Shown here piece by piece: positions 1 through 6,011 of a stretch of 6,286 nucleotides of DNA. The translations under genes were made by a program, and so were the position numbers. Under the pieces are notes generated by a model. The model was not told where the DNA came from. It searched no databases and saw nothing but the letters and a program-made list of their open reading frames with translations. The DNA is from Synergistales bacterium (GTDB lineage: Bacteria > Synergistota > Synergistia > Synergistales > Thermovirgaceae), in the NCBI GenBank assembly GCA_018434645.1, contig JAHDOX010000125.1:1-6286 (forward strand). Reading direction: 5' to 3'. Every line of letters begins with the position of its first letter. Positions within the stretch are counted from its first letter, which is position 1.

Positions 1-426
1 CACTGGTTGCAATGCATGTACCTCTGGTATGTATCTAAACAATCCAGGCGACAATTCTTCCATCCTTCTTGCCACAAGATACACTTCAAGGGGATAAGTT
101 GCGCCTGCCGACGGAGCGGTTCTATAGCCTCTTTTGAAATCGGTTATACCTTGTGAGGCCCAAAGCAATTGCCCCGCATCTGCAAGAGACAGCGGCTTTC
201 CTGTATATTTCCTGCAGGAACGTCTACCGGAGAGCGCAGCAGTAAGAGAGAAGCTTCCTGCCCTGTCTGGTTTCGGCAGGAGGATCGTTTCATCTTTTCC
301 GGCAACGTCCTGCCCTTCTATTTTCACAAAAGCTTCCGAGGATTTTGCCATAAGCACTGCTAGCATTATGACAATGGCAAAAACTATCGCCAAAGCAAGT
401 AAAGTCCTTGCAACCATAACTTGCAT
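1..426 (-). CDS. SagB/ThcOx-type nitroreductase-family oxidoreductase, membrane-anchored or exported (3' part outside window)
   Basis: This reading frame is open from an ATG at 426 to the window edge and gives 142 residues. Residues 8-27 form a hydrophobic stretch after a single Arg, followed by KSSEA-F, so the protein has either a cleavable signal peptide (possible cleavage after Ala32) or an N-terminal anchor. Residues 58-142 read like the start of the SagB/ThcOx branch of FMN nitroreductases: the RRSCRKYTGKPLSLADAGQL stretch at 68-87, LLWASQGIT at 87-95, RTAPSAGATYPLEVYLV at 102-118, and GLFRYIPEVHAL at 128-139. In this fold the early Arg/Ser cluster usually contacts the FMN phosphate. The family includes azoline oxidases of peptide natural products, but many chromosomal members have no known substrate. 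The start is supported by a purine-rich ribosome site (GGAGGAGAGG, 445-436) 9 nt upstream. The gene is divergent from the radical SAM gene. The family call is firm, the substrate is unknown, and the catalytic C-terminal half is not visible. Confidence 0.85.
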   Translation of the reverse strand, partial: MQVMVARTLLALAIVFAIVIMLAVLMAKSSEAFVKIEGQDVAGKDETILLPKPDRAGSFSLTAALSGRRSCRKYTGKPLSLADAGQLLWASQGITDFKRGYRTAPSAGATYPLEVYLVARRMEELSPGLFRYIPEVHALQPV

Positions 427-435
427 GACACGACA

Positions 436-445
436 CCTCTCCTCC
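436..445 (-). promoter_or_regulatory. Ribosome binding site of the SagB-like gene
   Basis: On the minus strand the sequence GGAGGAGAGG ends 9 nt before the ATG at 426. It picks this ATG over the second in-frame ATG at 417 and over the out-of-frame GTGs between them. Confidence 0.7.
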
Positions 446-488
446 GGTTCAAACCACTTGTTTCCTGTCCCGAAAGGTTGTTTCAGCA

Positions 489-497
489 TGCTATAAT
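489..497 (+). promoter_or_regulatory. Extended -10 promoter of the radical SAM gene
   Basis: TGCTATAAT matches the extended -10 consensus TG-N-TATAAT exactly. No convincing -35 hexamer lies 16-18 bp upstream (the 17-bp position, 469-474, is CCCGAA), which is normal for extended -10 promoters. Transcription would be expected to start near 504-505, only 2-3 nt before the ATG at 507. The opposite strand of the same stretch reads CATTAT (498-493) with a weak TTGAGT (522-517) 18 bp before it, so a divergent promoter for the SagB-like gene may overlap. That second reading is much less certain. Confidence 0.7.
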
Positions 498-506
498 GCG
501 CGTGAA

Positions 507-1781
507 ATGGCCGACTACTCAATATTTCTCAAGGAATTGCACGACTGCAAGATTTTGGGCATCAACCCTCCGGTGATGGATTTTGCCTTTTTCGACCTGT
601 GGGCAAAGCCGCTTGGATTGCTTTACATACTCGATTCATTGCGCCGGGAGGGGAATGACGTTCACCTGATCGATTGTATCAGCGAAGCAGGAGGGAAACC
701 GAAAAGCTTTGGAAAGACGGCACCCGCGAAAAAGCCCGCTCCCAAGCCGGACGTTTATAAAAGCATCCCACGCAGGTTTTACCACTTCGGGATCGAAAAA
801 GAAACCTTCAGGCACAGGTTGATTGAAAGTGGCGAACCCGACCTGGTATTGGTTACCTCAATGATGACTTATTGGTACCCTGGTGTCTACTGGGCAATTT
901 CCCTTATCCGCGAGATATTCCCAAAAGTCCCGGTCATGCTCGGCGGAATTTACGCGCGTCTTTGCCCGGAGCATGCAGCTTTGAGCGGTGCCGACATGAT
1001 CCAGACCGTTCCCTTGAATCTCGAGTTTTCCCTGCCGGCTGTGGACCTTTACTCGAGGCTTTCATATGCGGTAACCATGACCTCGTTCGGCTGTCCATTT
1101 AACTGTGGATATTGCGCTTCTTCAATACTGCAACCCAGTTACAAAATGAGAAAAATTGAGGAGGTTATAGCCGAAATAGATTACCAAACAAGGTGCAGCC
1201 ATGTTCGTGACGTTGCCTTTTATGATGATGCACTTCTTTTCGGCAAATTTTCACATTTCTACCCTCTTTGTGAAAAGTTAATAGAAAACTTTCCGGGCAT
1301 AAGGTTTCACACACCGAACGGTCTCCATGTACGCATGATAGACGCCTGTTGCGCACACCTTTTGAGGCGGACCGGATTCTCGACTATAAGACTCAGCTTC
1401 GAAGGAACCGATAGAACCCTCAAAAAAGCGCAAGGCGAAAAAACCGATCTGGATTCTCTCGCTGGTGCAGTAGAAAACCTGAGGATCGCTGGTTTCTCCG
1501 ATGACGAAATCGAGACCTATGTCCTTATAGGTCTTCCGGGGCAAAGTTTCGAGGAAATGGAAGCCAACATACGCACAGTAAAAGACCTTGGCGTACGGGT
1601 CAAGACAGCGCAATTTTCGCCTATTCCGGGTACCGAGGTTTTCGAGGAAATAACTAGGGCCCTTCCCGAAATCCGGAAAGAGCCCCTTTTGCACAACAAC
1701 ACAATATTTTCTTCATATGTTTTGAAAATATTGGAACCAAGCGAATTGCAATCCCTGAAAGATCTGGCGCGGTCTACCTGA
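507..1781 (+). CDS. B12-binding-domain-type radical SAM protein
   Basis: The product is a complete 424-residue radical SAM enzyme. Residues 15-57 (KILGINPPVMDFAFFDLWAK onward to HLIDC) form the Rossmann-like N-terminal half typical of B12-binding radical SAM proteins. The cobalamin-ligand motif DxHxxG is not evident, so cobalamin binding is doubtful. Residues 60-90 are a basic Lys/Pro/Ala linker leading to IPRRFYHFGI. LVLVTSMMTYWYPGV and VMLGGIYARLCPEHA follow. The 4Fe-4S/SAM cluster motif CxxxCxxC is intact at C196, C200 and C203. DVAFYDDALLF, the LSFEGTDRTL strand, YVLIGLPGQ (from about 338) and AQFSPIPGTE are further conserved radical SAM core segments. The substrate is unknown. ATG 507 is chosen because the conserved domain begins 14 residues later and no better start exists. 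No Shine-Dalgarno sequence precedes it, and an extended -10 box sits immediately upstream, which suggests a leaderless mRNA. The gene is divergent from the SagB-like gene and convergent with the tRNA unit. Confidence 0.9.
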   Translation: MADYSIFLKELHDCKILGINPPVMDFAFFDLWAKPLGLLYILDSLRREGNDVHLIDCISEAGGKPKSFGKTAPAKKPAPKPDVYKSIPRRFYHFGIEKETFRHRLIESGEPDLVLVTSMMTYWYPGVYWAISLIREIFPKVPVMLGGIYARLCPEHAALSGADMIQTVPLNLEFSLPAVDLYSRLSYAVTMTSFGCPFNCGYCASSILQPSYKMRKIEEVIAEIDYQTRCSHVRDVAFYDDALLFGKFSHFYPLCEKLIENFPGIRFHTPNGLHVRMIDACCAHLLRRTGFSTIRLSFEGTDRTLKKAQGEKTDLDSLAGAVENLRIAGFSDDEIETYVLIGLPGQSFEEMEANIRTVKDLGVRVKTAQFSPIPGTEVFEEITRALPEIRKEPLLHNNTIFSSYVLKILEPSELQSLKDLARST

Positions 1782-1897
1782 AATCAACCGGTTTTTCCCC
1801 TTGATCTTGTCCGTCCTTTTGTTCCATTGTCTTTATAAAACAGATGAAATTTTTTCGGGATCGCGGACGAAGACACTACCGGGAATCCTGGAACACA
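1782..1897. other. 3' intergenic stretch of the radical SAM gene, no feature seen
   Basis: This 116-bp stretch lies between the radical SAM stop codon and the shared terminator. It holds an AACCGGTTTTT string (1786-1796) that repeats part of the terminator arm but cannot form a usable hairpin by itself. No promoter with acceptable spacing, RNA gene or credible small ORF was found. It is probably just the 3' untranslated region. Confidence 0.5.
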
Positions 1898-1925
1898 AAA
1901 AACCGGTCCTCTAGGACCGGTTTTT
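1898..1925. terminator. Bidirectional intrinsic terminator
   Basis: A near-perfect inverted repeat has 13-nt arms at 1898-1910 and 1913-1925. The GC core is ACCGGTCCT/AGGACCGGT, flanked by an A run on the left and a T run on the right. In RNA this gives a strong stem with a tight loop and a U tract on either strand. It lies 116 nt after the radical SAM stop codon and 9 nt beyond the 3' end of tRNA-Arg, so it can end transcripts from both convergent units. Confidence 0.92.
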
Positions 1926-1934
1926 ATTTCGAAG

Positions 1935-2011
1935 TGGCGCGCCGGACAGGATTCGAACCCGTAACCTTCGGATCCGTAGTCCGATGCTCTATCCAATTGA
2001 GCTACCGGCGC
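1935..2011 (-). tRNA. tRNA-Arg (anticodon ACG)
   Basis: This is a 77-nt cloverleaf on the minus strand. The acceptor stem GCGCCGG/CCGGCGC is fully paired. It has a D arm GCTC/GAGC, an anticodon stem TCGGA/TCCGA with loop CTACGGA, and a T arm with TTCGAAT. The discriminator base is G and the CCA end is encoded. The anticodon ACG (1977-1975) is normally deaminated to ICG and reads CGU, CGC and CGA. The gene lies 16 nt downstream of tRNA-Ser and directly before the shared terminator, so the two are very probably co-transcribed. Confidence 0.97.
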
Positions 2012-2027
2012 GCAAGGCTTTATTCCT

Positions 2028-2121
2028 TGGCGGTGGGACAGGGATTCGAACCCTGGAAGGAGGTTTTGGCCCCCTTACTCGCTTAGCAGGCGAGTGCCTT
2101 CAGCCACTCGGCCATCCCACC
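2028..2121 (-). tRNA. tRNA-Ser (anticodon GCT)
   Basis: This is a 94-nt class II tRNA on the minus strand. The acceptor stem GGTGGGA/TCCCACC is perfect. The anticodon stem is CTCGC/GCGAG around loop CTGCTAA, with anticodon GCT at 2087-2085, which reads AGC and AGU. It has the long variable arm expected of tRNA-Ser, a 7-bp stem AAGGGGG/CCTCCTT closing CCAAAA. The T arm is CAGGG/CCCTG. The discriminator is G and the CCA end is encoded. It is the first tRNA of the pair, 35 nt after the surA-like stop codon. Confidence 0.97.
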
Positions 2122-2139
2122 CTGTTTCATGCGGGCTCT

Positions 2140-2168
2140 ATTCTATGCACCCTCAATCACTCTGTCAA
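2140..2168 (-). promoter_or_regulatory. Sigma-70-type promoter for the tRNA-Ser/tRNA-Arg pair
   Basis: On the minus strand TTGACA (2168-2163) is followed after exactly 17 bp by TAGAAT (2145-2140): a perfect -35 and a 5/6 -10. The start point would fall near 2133, about 12 nt before the tRNA-Ser 5' end, leaving a short leader for RNase P to remove. The discriminator after the -10 box (AGAGCCCGC) is G+C rich, as often seen at stringently controlled stable-RNA promoters. The -35 hexamer lies within the last codons of the surA-like gene (Leu-Thr of ...NALTE). Confidence 0.8.
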
Positions 2169-3263
2169 GGCGTTTTCGCCTTCTGTCTTTTCTCCGGCCT
2201 GGCTCTGGCCCTGATCGCCGCTTCCTTCAGATTGAGCGTCTTCATCCCCGGAAACCGGCGATTCCGGAATAGCGAAATATTCTTCGTCAAGAATTTTTAT
2301 TTCGGCCCTTTTGAGCAGTTCATCAAAGAATTCACTCTCATTTTGTTGCATCTTTTCTCTTTCCAGGATACGCACAACGTCACCGCTCACTTCATCGAAC
2401 GAAAATGTCCTGGGTTCCACTTTGGAGCGTTTAGCGAGAATTATCACGTTCCCTTGTCCAAATTCCACCGGGCCGCCTATTTCTCCTATTTCTAGTTCTG
2501 CGAAATCTTTGAGTTCTTCCGTTTGCAGCTCCCACTCAGCCAAAAATACGGGATCATCCAGTGGGGTCCATTCCAGGAGGTCTTCTTCACTGTAGCTTTC
2601 GAGTACTTCGTCCCAGCTTTCTCCGACAGAGATGCGTTCCTTCGCATTTTGAGCGACTTCCAAAGATGCAAACCGTCCATAGGTAACCTCGTAACCTGCG
2701 GGCTGGCTGAAGAAGAAGTCTTTGGTTTGCTCGAAAAATTCCATTGCTTCTTCATCGGAAACGGTGGCATCCTGTGTTACCTGGTCGATCAATTTTTGCT
2801 GGGCCAGTCTTAAGCCTATTTCTTCGCGCAGGTCTTTCATGCGGATTTTGTTATTCTCCATATATTGCTGAAAGGCTTCTTTGGTGGGGAACTGGTCTTC
2901 GATCCGTTTTACCGCTTCATCCACTTCTGACTCTTCGACCGTTATACCTCTCGCCACGGTTTCCTTCTTCAACTCTTCGTATATGGCCATATTTTCCAAC
3001 ACAGATTTCCGCATCTGTACGATGGTCTTTTGTGTTAAATCCATGGAGCGGCTTTGTTCAGCCATATTACGGACACCTATGTCGATATTTGACCTCATGA
3101 CCTTTTTCCCATCAATCGTTGCTACGGCGTAATCACCCTGCCTGTCGCTTTGGCCGCCACCGTTACCCCGCATCAAATAGACACCAACAGTAGACAGTAC
3201 AAAAACTATTACTATTATCAGCATAATAGATCTTGTCTTGGTTCTGAGAGTGCGCATCAGCAC
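2157..3263 (-). CDS. SurA-like membrane-anchored periplasmic foldase with degenerate parvulin domain
   Basis: The product has 368 residues. A basic N-terminus (residues 4-11) precedes one membrane segment at about 13-31, giving an Nin/Cout protein with its bulk in the periplasm. Residues 45-185 match the helical SurA/PrsA chaperone N-domain: AVATIDGKKVMRSNID, then charged helices including EESEVDEAVKRIEDQFPTKE and KDLREEIGLRLAQQKLIDQV. Residues 188-280 resemble the parvulin-type prolyl isomerase fold (AQNAKERISVGESWDEVLES, LEIGEIGGPVEFGQGNVIIL). The usual HILV-type entry is replaced by YEVTYGRF and the typical glycine-rich GDLG segment is absent, so isomerase activity is doubtful. A C-terminal helix region (285-330) is followed by an acidic, Gly/Ser/Gln-rich tail from about 333. 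The expected role is folding or delivery of exported proteins. The GTG start at 3263 has AAGGAGGA (3280-3273) 9 nt upstream; ATG 3257 is an alternative. It lies 91 nt after polA with its own promoter. The chaperone family call is fairly strong, the client proteins unknown. Confidence 0.85.
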   Translation of the reverse strand: MLMRTLRTKTRSIMLIIVIVFVLSTVGVYLMRGNGGGQSDRQGDYAVATIDGKKVMRSNIDIGVRNMAEQSRSMDLTQKTIVQMRKSVLENMAIYEELKKETVARGITVEESEVDEAVKRIEDQFPTKEAFQQYMENNKIRMKDLREEIGLRLAQQKLIDQVTQDATVSDEEAMEFFEQTKDFFFSQPAGYEVTYGRFASLEVAQNAKERISVGESWDEVLESYSEEDLLEWTPLDDPVFLAEWELQTEELKDFAELEIGEIGGPVEFGQGNVIILAKRSKVEPRTFSFDEVSGDVVRILEREKMQQNESEFFDELLKRAEIKILDEEYFAIPESPVSGDEDAQSEGSGDQGQSQAGEKTEGENALTE

Positions 3264-3272
3264 AATAAATCG

Positions 3273-3280
3273 TCCTCCTT
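3273..3280 (-). promoter_or_regulatory. Ribosome binding site of the surA-like gene
   Basis: AAGGAGGA on the minus strand is a near-complete Shine-Dalgarno sequence 9 nt before GTG 3263. It favours this GTG over the ATG two codons further in. Confidence 0.8.
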
Positions 3281-3322
3281 CAAGACTTCTCGGCCTTTAT
3301 TGACTCCAAGGCAGCGCATCAT

Positions 3323-3351
3323 ATCATACGTAGAGTCCCTTCAGCTGTCAA
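3323..3351 (-). promoter_or_regulatory. Sigma-70-type promoter of the surA-like gene
   Basis: On the minus strand TTGACA (3351-3346) and TATGAT (3328-3323) are separated by exactly 17 bp: a perfect -35 and a 5/6 -10. The -35 box begins 3 bp after the polA stop codon. Transcription should start near 3316, giving a leader of roughly 50 nt before GTG 3263. The surA-like gene can therefore be expressed apart from polA even though no terminator separates them. Confidence 0.78.
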
Positions 3352-3354
3352 AAT

Positions 3355-5907
3355 TCACATCTCGGCAAAGGAAACTCCCGATTTAGTCTGGACCTTCAGT
3401 GGAACCGACAATTCCACGGCCGACTCCATTACCTCTTTCAGTTTTATTTCTGTTTCCGTGGCATGACCTTTATCGACTTCACATATTAGTGAATCATGAA
3501 CCTGCAGAACCAGTTCGGGATAACCACCGGCTTCAGCAAAGGATTCGTCGAGCTTTATCATGGCAAGCCTGGCGATGTCGGCAGCACTGCCCTGTATGGG
3601 CGTGTTGATGGCAACTCTTTTCAGGGCGTTGTTCCCCCTGCCATCGACTGTCGTTACTTCTTCGAGAGGACGCCTGCGACCAAAAATAGTCTCCGTATAT
3701 CCCTTGTTTCGAGCCTCTTCGGCACTTCTTTCCAGAAATTCCCTGACGCGGGGGAAAGCCGAGAAATATCGCTCTATCAGTTCGGACGCCTCTTGTCTGC
3801 TTATCCCGAGGCGCTGTGAAAGTCCATATTGTCCCATACCATACAGTAGCCCGAAGTTAACCATTTTTGCCACACGTCTTTGCTCGGCTGAAACTTCACC
3901 CCCGGAGTCTCCCATTATCCACCTTGCAGTCTCGCTATGAATGTCCCGATTCTCGGCAAAGGCCTCCAACAGTTTTTCTTCCCCTGACATATGCGCAAGC
4001 ACTCTCAACTCTATCTGCGAATAATCCCCTGCCACAAAGACCCTACCCGGATCATGGGGAATAAACGCTTCACGCACCCTGCCAGCCCATGTACCGTAAG
4101 CAGGAAGATTTTGAAGGTTCGGTTCCCTGCTGCTTAGCCTCCCCGTTCCCGTCACTGTATGTTCGAGAATCGTATGTACGCAACCGCTGTCCGCATCGAC
4201 GCTTCTCAGAAGGACCTGCACAAATCCCGTCAAAACTTTGGTTATTTCCCTGTGTTCCAGCAAAAGGCCCGGCAAGCCGTCGGAGCCCATCGGCAGTGAT
4301 GCCAGTTCTTCAAGAACACTGACGTCGGTGGAGTAACCAGTTTTGGTTTTTTTGACTGGAGGATACCCAAGGTGTTCAAAAAGCAGCCAGCTCACCTGCC
4401 TTGGCGAATTGAGGTTTATATGCGCCCCGGCCGTTTTGTCTATCTTTTCCTGTATCTTTTTTATTCTCACTCCAAGCTCTTCTTCAAGCTTTTCCAGCCT
4501 CTCGCAATCAAGCCTGATCCCGTATGTTTCCATTGAAGCCAGAACGGGGGACAGTGGAACATCAATTTCGTTCATAACCTTTTTAAGTCCCTGTTGCTTT
4601 AGCTTTGGTTCTATTTCACACCAGGCCTCATAAAGACGATTGCATACCTGTGACCCGTCCATGTCGTAAGTTATGCCCAGGGAGTGATCTCCCTTGTCAG
4701 GATGTATCAGATAATGTGCGATCTTTGCGTCCCAGACTTTGTTCATGATGTTCCTGAACGAGGGTTCAGCAACACAAAGCTCCTTGAACCCCGAAAGGAC
4801 GATCCCTTCCGGCAACCCCTTTTCCACTGCCTTGATAAATCCCTCTGCTCCAATATTTGAAATGTCAGCAAACCTTCCGTCGGACAGTCCTGTAAAAAGC
4901 CTTTCGATAACAAAGCCCTTTCGATATTTCCCCTCACCACGCCAAGCCAAAAATAGGGGGCCTTGACTTTCTATGATTTCACCCGCCGTGACTTCAGAAC
5001 CGGTGAAAGCTACCCTGTTTTTCATTGAAACATATTCTTCTTCGATCGCATCAAGGTTGAAATGTTCCGCCAGCTTTTTTAAAGCAAACCTGTCGCAAAG
5101 CCTCTTGAGCCTTTTCAGATCTTTTTCTTTTCTGAAAAGGTCTTCGGGAGCCAGGGGGGATTCCAGTCTCAGTCTTATGAGGTCTCGCGCGGTTAATACT
5201 TGGTTCTTTTGATCTTCCAGTGCTTTCCGGACCCCAGGTTTCAACTCGTTCAGGGCTTCGTAAATTCCTTCCAGGTTTCCATAATCAGCCAGGAGAGATT
5301 TTGCCGTTTTCTCCCCTATCCCTCGTACGCCGGGGATATTATCCGATTTGTCACCCAACAGGGCCAGGTAATCGGCCATGGCTTCGGGTTCGAAACCATA
5401 TTCCTCTAGGAAACGTTCCCTGTCGTAGATCTTGAAGGTGCTTACACCCTTTACCGGGCGCATAACGCGAATACCATGGGACAGCAATTGCAGCATGTCC
5501 TTGTCTGCCGTAAGGATAAGGACGTCGTGTCCTTCTTCTTTAGCTTTTTTTGCCGTAGCCGCTATTACGTCGTCGGCCTCTACACCCTCTCGCTCGTAGA
5601 CCGTAAATCCCATGGCCTCGGCGATGTCTTTTATGGCGGGTAACTGCTCTTTAAATGGCTCGGGGGCAGGCTGACGATTTTCCTTGTATTCGCTGAATGC
5701 CACGTGCCGGAAGGTAGGGCCTGCGGCATCGAAGATGATGCCCACCATCTTTGGATCATTTTCATCGAGTGCTTTTAGAAACATATTGACGAATCCAAGG
5801 ATCGCCTGCGTCGGTGAACCATCGGGCGCGTTAAGTTCCGGAAGAGCGTAAAAAGCCCTGTAGGCCAGGCCATGTCCGTCTACGAGAAGGGCCAGATTGT
5901 CGTTCAA
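3355..5907 (-). CDS. polA: DNA polymerase I
   Basis: The product has 850 residues and is a family A DNA polymerase for Okazaki fragment maturation and excision repair. Residues 1-285 are the 5'-nuclease domain with intact metal ligands: D10 in VDGHGLAYR, E110/D112/D113 in VEADD, D135/D137 in TADKD, and D186/D189 in GDKSDNIPG, followed by the helix-hairpin-helix GVRGIGEKTAKSLL. Residues 305-455 occupy the 3'-5' exonuclease position but lack the DxE motif and the final YxxxD; only D393 (WDAKIAHYL) resembles a ligand, so proofreading is probably lost, as in many bacterial PolA proteins. Residues 465-850 are the polymerase domain: TGTGRLSS, motif A DYSQIELR (D628), motif B RRVAKMVNFGLLYG (F685, aligning with E. 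coli F762) and motif C QVHDS (D805). TTG 5907 is preferred because AAAGGAG lies 8 nt upstream and the protein then starts MNDNLALLVDGHG. The frame extends to GTG 5961, but those 18 extra residues look unlike PolA. The gene diverges from gltX and leads the surA-like/tRNA run. Confidence 0.97.
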   Translation of the reverse strand: MNDNLALLVDGHGLAYRAFYALPELNAPDGSPTQAILGFVNMFLKALDENDPKMVGIIFDAAGPTFRHVAFSEYKENRQPAPEPFKEQLPAIKDIAEAMGFTVYEREGVEADDVIAATAKKAKEEGHDVLILTADKDMLQLLSHGIRVMRPVKGVSTFKIYDRERFLEEYGFEPEAMADYLALLGDKSDNIPGVRGIGEKTAKSLLADYGNLEGIYEALNELKPGVRKALEDQKNQVLTARDLIRLRLESPLAPEDLFRKEKDLKRLKRLCDRFALKKLAEHFNLDAIEEEYVSMKNRVAFTGSEVTAGEIIESQGPLFLAWRGEGKYRKGFVIERLFTGLSDGRFADISNIGAEGFIKAVEKGLPEGIVLSGFKELCVAEPSFRNIMNKVWDAKIAHYLIHPDKGDHSLGITYDMDGSQVCNRLYEAWCEIEPKLKQQGLKKVMNEIDVPLSPVLASMETYGIRLDCERLEKLEEELGVRIKKIQEKIDKTAGAHINLNSPRQVSWLLFEHLGYPPVKKTKTGYSTDVSVLEELASLPMGSDGLPGLLLEHREITKVLTGFVQVLLRSVDADSGCVHTILEHTVTGTGRLSSREPNLQNLPAYGTWAGRVREAFIPHDPGRVFVAGDYSQIELRVLAHMSGEEKLLEAFAENRDIHSETARWIMGDSGGEVSAEQRRVAKMVNFGLLYGMGQYGLSQRLGISRQEASELIERYFSAFPRVREFLERSAEEARNKGYTETIFGRRRPLEEVTTVDGRGNNALKRVAINTPIQGSAADIARLAMIKLDESFAEAGGYPELVLQVHDSLICEVDKGHATETEIKLKEVMESAVELSVPLKVQTKSGVSFAEM

Positions 5908-5915
5908 AATTCTCA

Positions 5916-5922
5916 CTCCTTT
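5916..5922 (-). promoter_or_regulatory. Ribosome binding site that fixes the polA TTG start
   Basis: AAAGGAG on the minus strand sits 8 nt before TTG 5907. A GTG that overlaps the end of this motif (in frame, 3 codons earlier) is too close to use it, and GTG 5961 has no comparable site visible. Confidence 0.75.
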
Positions 5923-6011
5923 GATTTCCACCTGCGGACATAATACTATCACTCGAGGCACTTATAGATCAGACATCCCGCTTCAAGAAAATTTAAACGG
6001 TAAAAAACATG

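Noticed and set aside
134..496. Plus-strand ORF of 120 codons before the radical SAM gene
   Set aside because: It is antisense to the SagB-like gene, which has a clear family match and ribosome site on the minus strand.
1786..1796. AACCGGTTTTT as a separate terminator of the radical SAM gene
   Set aside because: The palindrome has no loop and only four pairs, so it cannot form a terminator hairpin. The strong hairpin at 1898-1925 explains termination.
1800..1845. Candidate promoter TTGATC/TTGTCC with TATAAA in the 3' intergenic stretch
   Set aside because: The spacers are 27 and 21 bp, outside the usable range, and nothing downstream on the plus strand needs a promoter.
1784..1996. Minus-strand ORF of 70 codons across tRNA-Arg and the terminator
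   Set aside because: It is built from the tRNA and terminator sequence, with no ribosome site and no protein-like composition.
1844..2214. Plus-strand ORFs (1844-2086 and 1984-2214) with a TGFEPVTFGS-type peptide
   Set aside because: They are antisense translations of the two tRNA genes. Such 'GFEP' peptides are a well-known annotation artefact of reversed tRNA T-arms (GGTTCGAATCC).
3293..3312. Small inverted repeat GCCTT/AAGGC in the leader of the surA-like gene
   Set aside because: It is a 5-bp stem with a 10-nt loop, too weak to call an attenuator or terminator.
5908..5961. An 18-residue N-terminal extension of PolA from GTG 5961
   Set aside because: The extra residues do not resemble PolA, and the TTG at 5907 has a well-spaced ribosome site and gives the usual N-terminus.
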